From Holophagaceae bacterium (GTDB lineage Bacteria > Acidobacteriota > Holophagae > Holophagales > Holophagaceae), in the NCBI GenBank assembly GCA_025361125.1, contig JANYBM010000129.1, forward strand, positions 1-38,230: a stretch of DNA of 38,230 nt, in the 5' to 3' direction. The position numbers and the translations under genes are program-made. Shown here piece by piece: positions 1 through 8,239 of this stretch (position 1 is the first letter of the stretch; each line of letters begins with the position of its first letter). Under the pieces are notes generated by a model. That model was not told the DNA's origin. It saw only the letters and a list, made by a program, of their open reading frames with translations, and ran no database searches.

Positions 1-98
1 CCTTTCTGGATGAAGTGGACGGAATCCTGATTCCTGCCCACATTCAAGGGTGTGTCAGGAAAGCCGGCAGCTTCGACGTGCATGTTCTTGGTGGCCAT
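1..98 (-). CDS. N-terminal fragment of an unidentified protein
   Basis: Thirty-two codons are open from an ATG whose first base is at 98 to the window edge, so the rest of the gene lies to the left. An AGGAGG ribosome binding site sits just upstream at 107-112, which makes the start convincing. The visible residues (starting MATKNMHVEAAG) are hydrophilic, with no signal peptide or membrane segment. I do not recognise the family from so short a piece. It lies on the same strand as pqiABC but about 300 bases downstream, so it probably has its own promoter. Confidence 0.5.
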   Translation of the reverse strand, partial: MATKNMHVEAAGFPDTPLNVGRNQDSVHFIQK

Positions 99-405
99 GG
101 GGCCTCCTACTGTGGGGTGGGAATGGATGCCGGGATTTTCAGATGTAAAACCCTGACTGGTTGGGGGCGTTGCCAAAGTCTATCCCCCCAGGCCCAGGTC
201 CGCCATCTGAATGTGGGACTCAATGTCTGAAGAATTTGACCTTTGCCTTGTTAGGGATATCTCAGCAGGCATAGAGGCTCCAACTCTGCGAACGAAAGTG
301 AGCAGGGAGGCTCCGCGTTCACGAGCGGAGCGAGTGGGAGCACGCATTGCGTGCGATACGTGAAGGCGCACTGCGCCTGATAGCTGGAGTGGGCTTAATT
401 GGGCG
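99..405. other. intergenic spacer with a hairpin cluster
   Basis: No convincing coding sequence is seen here. The short frames in it lack ribosome binding sites and look like chance openings. The notable content is three consecutive GC-rich inverted repeats between 311 and 378, listed separately. The spacer separates the end of pqiC from the gene at the left edge, so it probably holds the pqi terminator region and the promoter of that gene. I could not pick out a definite -10/-35 pair. Confidence 0.5.
311..378. repeat. three tandem GC-rich short hairpins
   Basis: Three inverted repeats follow each other. CTCCGC/GCGGAG lies at 311-330 with an 8-base loop. GCACGCA-T-TGCGTGC lies at 340-354. 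AGGCGCA-C-TGCGCCT lies at 364-378. The last two are exact palindromes around one central base. None is followed by a T-tract on either strand, so a simple intrinsic terminator is unlikely. The arrangement resembles REP-type intergenic elements, but the family cannot be named from one copy. Confidence 0.5.
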
Positions 406-1008
406 CTACTTGGCTGCTGGGGGCAAGGTTCTGAGTCCCGTGGCGATTTCGCGGCTCAGATCCTCGATGATCAGGTTGTGAGCGTCTACGAGAGCTTGGG
501 CGTCCGGACCCTGGACCGGCCTTTGAAGGGTGGTTCTGCGAAGGAGCAAGGCTTGGCCTCCCTGCGGAGGTGCGACCATCCATGTGGCTTGGAGGGTGAG
601 TGTCCCTCCGGGCCTGCCATCCAACCGGTGCACATTCACTTCAAGGCGCTGGGTGGCTTTTACCCGTTCACCGTAGGGGTATGCCACCACTGAGTTTGAG
701 CCAGTCAGAAGGGCGAGGTTTTCCACCAGTACGCGTTGGAGATCCTGGTCCAGGCCGTTGCCCCAGCGGTGGGTCTCCATGAGACTTAAAGCACCTGGCC
801 CAATCTCCACCACCAACTGCGGCTTTTGAAGGGTCTCCGGCAATCGCACAGGCATGACCTCCAGGGCTATGGAGGTCAGGGTCGGCGCAGGTTTCGTCGC
901 ATCCAATGGGATGGGTCCGAGGGTGTGAAAGATTTCGAGGTTGGGCCGTGAACACCCCATTCCCGCAGCCAGCACAAGGGTGAGAAATGGCAACACCGGT
1001 CGGATCAT
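406..1008 (-). CDS. pqiC: PqiC-like lipoprotein of the Pqi transporter
   Basis: The 200-residue product begins with a lipoprotein signal sequence whose lipobox (LAAGMGC) places the lipidated cysteine near residue 19. The mature part has the look of the ABC-type transport auxiliary lipoprotein family (PqiC, formerly YmbA/DUF330), including the segment GNGLDQDLQRVLVENLALL. In Enterobacteria PqiC sits in the outer membrane and docks to the MCE tunnel formed by PqiB. Length is close to the E. coli protein. Its ATG overlaps the pqiB stop by 4 bases, so the two are translationally coupled. The assignment rests on lipobox, family-like sequence and operon position together. Confidence 0.85.
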   Translation of the reverse strand: MIRPVLPFLTLVLAAGMGCSRPNLEIFHTLGPIPLDATKPAPTLTSIALEVMPVRLPETLQKPQLVVEIGPGALSLMETHRWGNGLDQDLQRVLVENLALLTGSNSVVAYPYGERVKATQRLEVNVHRLDGRPGGTLTLQATWMVAPPQGGQALLLRRTTLQRPVQGPDAQALVDAHNLIIEDLSREIATGLRTLPPAAK

Positions 1009-2645
1009 TTTGGTTTTCCCTTTCCAAAAATCAGTGATTCCGGGTGCCGTTCGAGGGTCTCGGCCAGATCCCGCAAGGCTCGGGCAGCCTTGTTGAATTC
1101 TTCCAAGGCGCTGCGAAGGTCGTGTTGGGTGGGGGAATCCGAGCGAAGGGTTTTCTCCAGCGTCGCCAACGTTGCTTGGCCTTGGACCAAGGTTGCCTCG
1201 GCTTGTGGCACGGTCTTCTGGTCCAGGTGGGCCATGAGGGTCTTGGCTTCCTTCAACGTATCTCTCAAAACCGGAAGGCTGGCGCGCAATTCGCCAATGA
1301 CCTCTTCCAGTGGGAGTTTTTGAAGGCGCTCAGAAAACTTGGTGAGATTGGCCACCATGGCTGTCATGGCGCCCATGGTGGATGGGATCGCGGGAATCTC
1401 CTCATATTTTCCGTATTGCCCCATGGTGCGAACCGGTGTTTCTGGATGGAAGCCCAGGTCCACGAAAAGGCTGCCAGTCAGCAGGGAAGCTGTCTTCAAT
1501 TGGGCCCGAAGTCCCCTTTTCACCAAGGCTTGAACGAGCATTTTCGCAGACCCCCCTTTGGGCCCAACGATGGAGAATCGTTCCGTCTCCAGGGCGATGA
1601 GCACTGGGATCTTGCCTTCTAGGTTTCCGGTATGGAATTCAAGTTTGAAATCCTCGACCTGTCCCACCTGGATGCCTTGGTATTCAACAGGGGCGCCACG
1701 CATGAGACCTCTCACGGATTCATTGAAATTCACCACGTAATAATGGCGATTCAGGACTACTTTTTCGTAGATCTTTTCGTGGCTCGGGTACAAGGAGAAC
1801 ACCTGCCCCGGTGGTGCGGCGCCACTGGCATCCAGGCTCATGGGGTTTTCAAAAGCGATGCCCCCAATGAGCAGGTCCACCAGGGAATCGGAACGCATTC
1901 GAAGGCCATTGGCATCCACGGTCAAGTCCACACCGCCAGAGTCCCAGAAGCGCGTGTCCATCCTCACCAGTTCGGAGTAAGGCGCGTTGATGAAGATCTT
2001 GATGGAGACGGCGGTTCCTTGTTTGTCAAGATCAAAGCCTGACACTTCACCCACACGGATCTGGCGGAAATGCACCGGAGAGCCGATATTCAACGAGCCC
2101 AGTTTCTCGGCTCGAAGTTTGAAAAGGGCGCCAGGTCTCTGAGAGGTGTCAATGCTGGGTGCTTCCAAACCCTTGTAATCCCGGGCGAACAGCGTGGCTT
2201 CACCGGGTGCGCCTGGATCCATTCCAATGTAGGCCCCGGAGAGAAGCGTCCCCAGCCCCGAAATGCCGGCGGTGCCAAAGCGTGCCCTGACCACCCAGAA
2301 GCGGCTGTTCTCGGACAGCAGGCCGGCCGCCTCCCGCTTCATTTCGGCCTTGACCACCACATGGCTGAGGTCGCGGCTCAAGGTGATGGCGGTGACCTTT
2401 CCGATCTCAACGTCTTTGTAGCGGATGCGCGTCTGGCCCGCCTCGAGCCCCTCGGCCCCAAGGAAGGTGATGGTGATGGTGGGCCCTGTTTCCGCGAAAG
2501 CTCTAACGGTCATCCAGATGCCAATAAAGGCAGCTACGAGGGGTATCAACCAGACGATGGAGGGGCGCCGCCGCATCTGAATCTTGGCTTCAGGAAGGTC
2601 AGCACTGTGTGACGATTCGGGCCGTTCAGCAAGGTGCTCACTCAT
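1005..2645 (-). CDS. pqiB: PqiB, MCE-domain lipid transport tunnel protein
   Basis: This is a 546-residue protein with one N-terminal membrane helix (about residues 28-49) and three consecutive MCE (MlaD-type) domains. The repeats are visible as similar blocks such as GLEAGQTRIRYKDVEIGKV, GSPVHFRQIRVGEVSGF and GAPVEYQGIQVGQVEDF. The C-terminal 130 residues are predicted to be long amphipathic helices that would build the tip of the tunnel. In the known family PqiB hexamers span the periplasm and move lipids between membranes. The gene overlaps pqiA upstream by 8 bases and pqiC downstream by 4, so the three form one tight operon. The total length matches the usual PqiB, with no sign of truncation. 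Confidence 0.93.
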   Translation of the reverse strand: MSEHLAERPESSHSADLPEAKIQMRRRPSIVWLIPLVAAFIGIWMTVRAFAETGPTITITFLGAEGLEAGQTRIRYKDVEIGKVTAITLSRDLSHVVVKAEMKREAAGLLSENSRFWVVRARFGTAGISGLGTLLSGAYIGMDPGAPGEATLFARDYKGLEAPSIDTSQRPGALFKLRAEKLGSLNIGSPVHFRQIRVGEVSGFDLDKQGTAVSIKIFINAPYSELVRMDTRFWDSGGVDLTVDANGLRMRSDSLVDLLIGGIAFENPMSLDASGAAPPGQVFSLYPSHEKIYEKVVLNRHYYVVNFNESVRGLMRGAPVEYQGIQVGQVEDFKLEFHTGNLEGKIPVLIALETERFSIVGPKGGSAKMLVQALVKRGLRAQLKTASLLTGSLFVDLGFHPETPVRTMGQYGKYEEIPAIPSTMGAMTAMVANLTKFSERLQKLPLEEVIGELRASLPVLRDTLKEAKTLMAHLDQKTVPQAEATLVQGQATLATLEKTLRSDSPTQHDLRSALEEFNKAARALRDLAETLERHPESLIFGKGKPK

Positions 2646-3933
2646 GTTCGTATTCCTTCTGTTTGCCAGGCGCCATGGTCAGGGAATCCCATACAAGTCT
2701 GGGGTCGAAACATTGCACGGCCAGCATGGTCGAGAACACCATCAAGGCAAAAGCCACCGATCCAGGACCGGGCGAAATGGTGGCAACACTGCCCATCTCC
2801 ACCAAGGCCACCATGAGCGTGATGACAAAAATATCCACCATGGACCAGCGCCCCACCATTTCCGTCAGGCGGTAGAGGCGAGCCCGCTGACCCGGCCACC
2901 GCGAAGAACGCCGACGCTCTGAAACCAGAAGGACCGCAAGGATGATGATTTTCAAGATGGGAACCACCACGCTGGCGATGAAAATGATCAAAGCCAGGGG
3001 CCAGGAGCCGGAGCGCAGAAAATAGAAAACACCACCCATGATCGTGTCCGACTGGGTGTGCCCTAAAGAGAGCACCCGCATTACCGGCAGAAGGTTAGCG
3101 GGGAGATAAAGCAGGATGGCGGTAATCAGAAGCGCCCAGGTGCGCTCTCTGCTGTTCAGCTTCCGGCTATGCAGGGTTGCCCCACAGCGTGGGCACGTAA
3201 TGACTTCCAGTTGGGAGAGGAGCCCACAGGTGGGGCAGCCAACCATGTTGGCCTCCCTAGCGGTCTGAGCTTCCACGGGATTGTTGTCGAAGGTTCCCAT
3301 TGCTGGGCTTCCCAACTCTTCCCAGACTGACCCTATGTCCAAGGCTGATACCGCAGCCGCCGCGACCACGATGAAGGCGCCAAGGCCAAAGAGGGAAGGG
3401 CCCGGTAACACCACGGCCATTTTGGCCAGCTTCACGTAGGACACCATGATGCCCAAGATGAAGACCTCCGCCATGCCCCATGCCCCGAATTGCTCCACGA
3501 TCCTGAAGACCCACACCGTCCAACGATTTGGATGCTGCTCGCGAATCTGGAGAAGCACATAGATCATGCCGATCATATGGGCCAAGGGAGCCAGGAGCAC
3601 CGTGGTGATCAGGACTGCCGACAACCACGGCCACCCTAGGTTGGCCAGGATGCGGGCGCAACCTGGGATGGACGCTTCCTGGACCGTGCCGTGAAGTCGG
3701 AGGGACATGACTGGAAATGAAACGGCGAGGAAAAATAGGATCAAGGCCGCGCAGTGTAAGGCCAGTGCCACGTCCTTGGAATCGTAGCCTCCCCTTCGCA
3801 AGGTGGCCCCGCAACGCGTGCAGAAAGAGACTCCACCCTTGGGAGGTGCGCTCACCCAATGGAGTAGATCACACTCCGGGCAGGCCATGAGAATGGAGCC
3901 ATGGGTCACAGGAGGATTCCCGGCTGCTTCCAC
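2638..3933 (-). CDS. pqiA: PqiA, multi-spanning membrane partner of PqiB
   Basis: The 431-residue protein contains two PqiA repeats. Each starts with a zinc-ribbon-like pair of CxxC motifs (CPEC...CTRC near the N-terminus and CPTC...CPRC near residue 230) and is followed by about four membrane helices. PqiA is the inner-membrane component encoded with the MCE protein PqiB and is thought to support lipid transfer without an ABC ATPase. The start used is a GTG at 3933 with a GGGG stretch 8 bases before it. An ATG 15 codons further in (MACPECDLLH) is an alternative that begins just before the first CxxC. It is the first gene of pqiABC. Confidence 0.92.
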   Translation of the reverse strand: MEAAGNPPVTHGSILMACPECDLLHWVSAPPKGGVSFCTRCGATLRRGGYDSKDVALALHCAALILFFLAVSFPVMSLRLHGTVQEASIPGCARILANLGWPWLSAVLITTVLLAPLAHMIGMIYVLLQIREQHPNRWTVWVFRIVEQFGAWGMAEVFILGIMVSYVKLAKMAVVLPGPSLFGLGAFIVVAAAAVSALDIGSVWEELGSPAMGTFDNNPVEAQTAREANMVGCPTCGLLSQLEVITCPRCGATLHSRKLNSRERTWALLITAILLYLPANLLPVMRVLSLGHTQSDTIMGGVFYFLRSGSWPLALIIFIASVVVPILKIIILAVLLVSERRRSSRWPGQRARLYRLTEMVGRWSMVDIFVITLMVALVEMGSVATISPGPGSVAFALMVFSTMLAVQCFDPRLVWDSLTMAPGKQKEYEHE

Positions 3934-4412
3934 GATTAAAACCCCAGCATCTGCTTTGGGAATCGTGAGGATCCCGATGCGGATTGATCGTCAAACATGA
4001 ACATTTATGGAGCCTCCTGTTTCTGCCCTATTCGCGCAGGATTCTTGTTGCTTGGCCTGTTTCATCCTGCCTGCCTAGGAAGATCATTAACTTAATCGAA
4101 TGGACGATGGCGTTGACTGGATTTTGGACCAAAAGGGTGCGAACCAGCAATCGAATGTATGTCCTTTCCGCCGTGGGTGGTGATAGCTCAATCCACAGTA
4201 CTTCGCCATTCAAATTGGATGAGATGCCCGGTCATTTTGATCCGTAATGCAGTACTATGGGATTCCATAATGTTTTATAAGTTATTTAATATAAATAGTT
4301 TACGTTATGGCTCAAATCCTGCTTTTTGGATTCTCCAAAGGAGGAGCATTGCCTTGGGCCCGAGTACTTCAACCATTAATCAACCTTTAATTCATTCCTT
4401 TTTGGAGTCGTT
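3934..4412. other. intergenic region between divergent genes, AT-rich on the right
   Basis: This 479-base region separates pqiA (leftward) from the lipoprotein gene (rightward). The right part, about 4230-4400, is clearly AT-rich and probably holds the lipoprotein promoter, but several TATAAT-like strings compete and I cannot choose one. The open frames of up to 87 codons lack ribosome binding sites and have no protein-like composition, so I treat the region as non-coding. Confidence 0.5.
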
Positions 4413-5282
4413 ATGAATGAGTACCGAATTTTAATCCCTGGGTCCCTGGTTGTTTTGCTGGCCTGTGGTTTCACCGCCTGCGACCGCAAGGCAAATGAGG
4501 CTGACATCCAGGCTCAGGTAGCAACTCAATTGCAGGCCAAGGCTGCAGATGACCGCGTCGCCCTCCTAGAGCAGCAGGTGGCCGACATGAAGACCGGCAA
4601 AGCAAAAGCCGGTGTTTCAGGCGACCAGGAAGCCATCAACCAAATGTCTACTGCTCACCTCCGCGCCCTCGACCGCCAACTTGCGGATGCCAGGCAGCGC
4701 GCCACAGAACGTCGCAAGGAAGCTGAAACCTTGGCGGCCACCCCTGCCAACCAGCGGCCAAGGTATACCACTGTGGAAGTTCCAAGCGGCACCCGGATCA
4801 CCGTCAGAATGGCTGCTGAACTGGCCACAGACAAGGATCAGGCAGGGGACCCCTGGTCTGGCACCTTGTCTGAGGATGTGCTGGTGGGTAACACCGTAGC
4901 GTGGTCTGCGGGTACGACTGTTAGTGGTGTGGTAGCTCAGAGCACTCCCGCAGGCCGCCTTTCCAGTGGCAAGGGTGGACTGGGCATTCGCTTGACCACC
5001 GTAGGTCGTAATGGGGTGGATGCCGGAACCTACATGGTGGTCGGCGACACCCGCGGCAAGCGAGACGCTAAATTCATAGGCGGCACCGCAGCCATCGGAG
5101 CCCTGGTCGGCTTGCTCACCGACAAGAACAACCAGGGTGATCATGCCCTGGGTGGCGCGGCGGCGGGTGCTCTCGCTGGAACCGCGCTAGCTGCTAGCAC
5201 TGCAGACACCGTGATTCGAATTCCCATTTCTCATTCTGTCACCTTCTCCCTGACCGCACCCGAGCAGGTTTCCATCAGATGA
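4413..5282 (+). CDS. glycine-zipper lipoprotein, function unknown
   Basis: The 289-residue product starts with a lipoprotein signal sequence. Cysteines at residues 18 and 23 (LLAC, FTAC) are both possible lipidation sites. Residues 28-115 are rich in Ala, Gln, Lys and Glu with heptad spacing and look like a coiled coil. A central beta-rich part (about 120-215) is followed by a glycine-zipper-like stretch around 225-265 (ALVGLLTD, GGAAAGALAG), as found in outer-membrane lipoproteins that insert or oligomerise. GGAG precedes the ATG at good spacing. It is a single-gene unit closed by the strong terminator at 5315. No enzymatic motif is seen, so a structural envelope role is an inference. Confidence 0.75.
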   Translation: MNEYRILIPGSLVVLLACGFTACDRKANEADIQAQVATQLQAKAADDRVALLEQQVADMKTGKAKAGVSGDQEAINQMSTAHLRALDRQLADARQRATERRKEAETLAATPANQRPRYTTVEVPSGTRITVRMAAELATDKDQAGDPWSGTLSEDVLVGNTVAWSAGTTVSGVVAQSTPAGRLSSGKGGLGIRLTTVGRNGVDAGTYMVVGDTRGKRDAKFIGGTAAIGALVGLLTDKNNQGDHALGGAAAGALAGTALAASTADTVIRIPISHSVTFSLTAPEQVSIR

Positions 5283-5314
5283 TTCCAATTCGACGCAACA
5301 TTTCGGGCTAGAAG

Positions 5315-5358
5315 ATCTACGGGGATGGCAGCTATTGCTCCATCCCCGTAGATTTTTC
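5315..5358 (+). terminator. intrinsic terminator of the lipoprotein gene
   Basis: A perfect 14-bp stem (5315-5328 paired with 5340-5353) with an 11-base loop is followed directly by TTTTT. It lies 33 bases after the lipoprotein stop codon. The right arm also encodes the last codons of the converging YihY gene, so the structure doubles as the end of that coding sequence. There is no T-run in the leftward direction. Confidence 0.85.
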
Positions 5359-6321
5359 CTTGATCTTGTTTAGGTTTTCCTTAACCGCTGCCTGCTTTGC
5401 TTCAAGCATGTGGGGTTCAGGCTGTTTTGTTGCCATTTCGCTGGGAATGGCAGGCGCAGCAGCGGGCACCGGTTGTTCCTTGCGGGATCCAAAGGTAAGC
5501 GAATAGGCCCAGGTGAATTCAGCGCCCATCAGAAATACCTGGGCGGAGTAGTACACCCACACCAGGAGGACCACCAACGAACCGGCGGCACCGAAGCCCG
5601 AAGTCACCCCGCTTTTGCCGATATAGAGCCCAATCAGGAATTTGCCGATGGTAAAGAGCAGCGCGGTCACCACGGCCCCGATCCACACGTCAGCCCAGTC
5701 AACTTTCACACGCGGCATGGTCTTGTAGATCATCGCGAACACGGTGGTGGTGAGGGCGAAACTGACCAGGAAATTGGTCACGTTCGCAAGGATGGCCCAG
5801 TCCGCGAACAGTGGTCCCCACCATTTGCCTAATGCGGCCAAGGCCGCACTGATCACCAGTGACACCATCAATAAAAAACCGATGCCCGTAATCATACCGA
5901 AGGACAACATCCGCGCGCGCAGTAAATTCCAGAGTCCACCCTTGTGTCTTTTGGGTGCGCGCCAAATGCGATCCAGCGCATCTTGCAATTCACCAAACAC
6001 TGAAGTCGCACCGATCAACAATAGGACCACCCCAACCACCGTGGCGGTGATGCTTTCGGCCGGCTTGCTCACGCTTTCGAGCAAGGCCTGCACGGCCGCA
6101 GCGCCCTGATGTCCCATCAGGCCTTGCAACTGCCCGACAATTTCACCGCGCGCGGCTTCAACCCCGAAAATGAGCCCAGCGATAGAAATCACGATCAACA
6201 ACAATGGTGCGATTGAAAATGCGGTGTAGTAAGCCAGTGCCGCTCCCATGCTTTGTGCATAGTCGTCGACCCAGGATGAACCTGCGGCTTTCGTCAGAAT
6301 CCAAAAATTTTTTAAGGACAT
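5332..6321 (-). CDS. YihY/BrkB-family inner-membrane protein
   Basis: The 329-residue protein has the family's N-terminal signature (SMGAALAYYTAFSIAPLL) and about six membrane helices over residues 25-270, then a hydrophilic Ala/Pro/Lys/Glu-rich tail of about 60 residues. The YihY family (UPF0761) was once called RNase BN, a name since reassigned. Its members are polytopic membrane proteins linked in some bacteria to envelope or LPS phenotypes. The gene starts 11 bases after the stop of the CheB-like gene, so the two are probably co-transcribed. The exact function is unknown. Confidence 0.88.
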   Translation of the reverse strand: MSLKNFWILTKAAGSSWVDDYAQSMGAALAYYTAFSIAPLLLIVISIAGLIFGVEAARGEIVGQLQGLMGHQGAAAVQALLESVSKPAESITATVVGVVLLLIGATSVFGELQDALDRIWRAPKRHKGGLWNLLRARMLSFGMITGIGFLLMVSLVISAALAALGKWWGPLFADWAILANVTNFLVSFALTTTVFAMIYKTMPRVKVDWADVWIGAVVTALLFTIGKFLIGLYIGKSGVTSGFGAAGSLVVLLVWVYYSAQVFLMGAEFTWAYSLTFGSRKEQPVPAAAPAIPSEMATKQPEPHMLEAKQAAVKENLNKIKEKSTGMEQ

Positions 6322-6332
6322 GGGTGTACCTG

Positions 6333-6923
6333 TCAGGGCTTGACCGCGTGGGCAATTTGTACAATTTTTTTAGCGATATCTTCTGGTGAAAGCACAAAGT
6401 CAACACACCCGCTTGCGATTGCGCTCTCAGGCATATCTGGCTGTGCAGCTGTGTCTGGCTTTTGGGCGATGGTGATGCCCCCTGCTTCCTTGATTCCGCA
6501 TAGCGCTGCTGCTCCATCGCCATCGTAGCCAGAGACGATGACAGCGACGAGTTTGCCGTCCCAGTTTTCAGTCATGGAACGCAGAAAAACCGTGATTACA
6601 TCGGGCCATCCCCTGGGTTTTGAGATCGGTTTCAGATGGAATTCTCCGTTAAGGACGTGCAGATCACGCTGAGTAGGGATGATGAACACATGGTTGGGTT
6701 GGATGTCCAATCTCTCCGTGATCAGTTCAACGTTCATCTTGGTGTAGCGCGGGAGAATCTCATGGAGTTGAGTGTCCACAGTTCTCAGATGGTTGACGAT
6801 GACGATGGCAACCCCCATATCACTTGGCAGGTGCTGGAGCAACCGGGTATAGGCATCCAGCCCACCTGCAGAACCACCCACGCACACCACGGGAAAGTCT
6901 TTTGCAACACGCCGTGCTTTCAT
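6333..6923 (-). CDS. stand-alone CheB-type methylesterase domain
   Basis: The 196-residue protein is a CheB catalytic domain without the usual receiver domain. The serine motif GGSAGG (Ser18), the histidine in VNHL (His45) and an aspartate in SGYDGDGA (Asp136) match the Ser-His-Asp triad of chemotaxis methylesterases, which remove methyl groups from receptor glutamates. The normally GMG-type stretch before the Asp is replaced by GYD. No CheR, receptor or other chemotaxis gene is in the window. Stand-alone CheB domains are known next to CheR and PAS kinases, but here the neighbours are encapsulin and YihY. The substrate is therefore unknown and could be something other than a chemoreceptor. 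Confidence 0.88.
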   Translation of the reverse strand: MKARRVAKDFPVVCVGGSAGGLDAYTRLLQHLPSDMGVAIVIVNHLRTVDTQLHEILPRYTKMNVELITERLDIQPNHVFIIPTQRDLHVLNGEFHLKPISKPRGWPDVITVFLRSMTENWDGKLVAVIVSGYDGDGAAALCGIKEAGGITIAQKPDTAAQPDMPESAIASGCVDFVLSPEDIAKKIVQIAHAVKP

Positions 6924-7030
6924 GGATAATCACCCCGCTTCAGCATGGTGAACCAGACGCATCGCCTGTTTCATAAGCGTAAGGGTTGGAGCTGTCATTG
7001 GATCGCTCGAAGGTGGTGATGATTCGACCG

Positions 7031-7846
7031 TCACAAGGAAGCCTGTAGTTTCAACTCCACGGCCGCCGCAGGTTCCAGCACCCTGAAAGTAAAGGATTCG
7101 GCGTAATACAACTCCACGTCCTGTGAAGTATGAATCTTGTAGCCGATGCTCAGATCCTGTCCCACAGTCATTTCGAAATCACCGCCACGACGTGAAAGCA
7201 CGGCGCCACCCTCCAGCACTGGACTCCAATGGATGCCGCCGGTGACCAGCGCCTGGATTCGATCGCGCAGCGGGTAGGCGTCCGGGTCTCCAACCATCAG
7301 CCACTTGTACGGCTCCGTTCCAAGTACCAGCGCAAACGGGCCGCCGATCTCCGCCTCCTGGATGGCAAGCAGGGCCAGTTCCACGGACTCGGTGAGTCTG
7401 CTTCGATCGAGACTCAAAGGCACCGGCGAATGGCTGGAGGCTTCGAGCATGCCGTTGATGCCGGCACCATCAAAGCCCCGATATATAGCCATCTCCTCGA
7501 AGGAGGCGACCTTGCGTGCGGCCTCCGTCAAGGTAGCCAGATCCGGATTCTTTGCGCCACGCGCCACGTCATCCAGCTCCCAGATCCGTAAGGTGAAGGG
7601 CACTCGAATCTCCACGAGGGGGAGGACCTTGTGCATGCCCCAGCCCACGCCGTCTCCGGCATCTCCGGACCGCACATCCAGTTTCCCGAGGTTTACAGCG
7701 GCGAACTGCCAACCAAAAGGACCACAGAAGTCCACCAGTTTTCGCCCGGAAAGATTTCCCTTCAATATTCGTGAACTCTGCAGTTCGATCTGTTTCCACG
7801 CTTCATCTGCAATGGGCGCCATTTCACGTCTGAGAATATCCGTCAT
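7031..7846 (-). CDS. family 1 encapsulin shell protein
   Basis: The 271-residue product matches the encapsulin (linocin M18-like) family from end to end. It has the N-terminal REMAPIADEAWKQIE segment, GPFGWQFAAVNLGKL, and the later GPFALVLGTEPYKWL block. Family members fold like the HK97 phage capsid and self-assemble into a hollow protein compartment; this length is typical of the 60-subunit shells. A GGGAG ribosome site lies 8 bases before the ATG. The gene immediately upstream encodes an encapsulated ferritin, so the compartment most likely stores iron. The following 107-base gap separates it from the CheB-like gene. Confidence 0.95.
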   Translation of the reverse strand: MTDILRREMAPIADEAWKQIELQSSRILKGNLSGRKLVDFCGPFGWQFAAVNLGKLDVRSGDAGDGVGWGMHKVLPLVEIRVPFTLRIWELDDVARGAKNPDLATLTEAARKVASFEEMAIYRGFDGAGINGMLEASSHSPVPLSLDRSRLTESVELALLAIQEAEIGGPFALVLGTEPYKWLMVGDPDAYPLRDRIQALVTGGIHWSPVLEGGAVLSRRGGDFEMTVGQDLSIGYKIHTSQDVELYYAESFTFRVLEPAAAVELKLQASL

Positions 7847-7874
7847 CGCTGTTTCTCCCGGGCTGAGCGCCCAC

Positions 7875-8213
7875 TCATTTCATGTTTCCCAATCCCAGAC
7901 CGCTTCCATTTGCCGCCGGGGGCTCATTCCCGTCTGCCAACGAGGTGAGGGCGCCGGACGTGAACAGGAACTTTCGCATCTGAATGTCGAGTTCAGGGAT
8001 AGTACGGCGCAGCCATTCCAGCAGCATCGTGGCGTGCTCCATTTCATCGTTGCGGTTGTGGGCCAGAACAGCTTTTAAGGATTCGTCATCAGATGCATCC
8101 ACCCGCTGGTGGTAATAGTCGATGGCTTCCAGTTCTTCCTGCAGGCTGGCGAGCGCTCGATGGATGTTGAGCGCCTCGTTTGAAAGGCTTGTTTCAATAA
8201 CTCCGCTGCTCAC
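7875..8213 (-). CDS. encapsulated ferritin-like cargo protein
   Basis: The frame is open further upstream, but a GTG at 8213 preceded by a GGGGGG stretch 4 bases before it gives a 112-residue protein of normal family size and removes an overlap with the upstream gene. The body matches encapsulated ferritin (EncFtn). Glu27 in QEELEAIDYYHQR and Glu57/His60 in NRNDEMEHA correspond to the ferroxidase ligands Glu32, Glu62 and His65 of the Rhodospirillum rubrum protein, and the usual Trp is Tyr here. The last residues (SGLGLGNMK) fit the hydrophobic Leu-Gly tag that docks cargo inside the shell. The protein oxidises Fe(II) and delivers mineral to the encapsulin encoded 28 bases downstream. Confidence 0.93.
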   Translation of the reverse strand: MSSGVIETSLSNEALNIHRALASLQEELEAIDYYHQRVDASDDESLKAVLAHNRNDEMEHATMLLEWLRRTIPELDIQMRKFLFTSGALTSLADGNEPPAANGSGLGLGNMK

Positions 8214-8239
8214 AGAATCCCCCCTGGCATTGCCATCAA

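Noticed and set aside
15-230. Plus-strand frame of 71 codons at the left edge
   Set aside because: It has no ribosome site, and the opposite strand has a gene start with an AGGAGG site in the same place.
3984-4247. Plus-strand frame of 87 codons between pqiA and the lipoprotein gene
   Set aside because: No ribosome site, composition unlike a protein, and the region is an AT-rich promoter spacer.
7955-7980. GGAACTTTCGCATC...TGTCGAG resembling the sigma-E-type promoter, plus strand
   Set aside because: The spacer is only 13 bases, it lies inside the ferritin gene, and no plus-strand gene follows.
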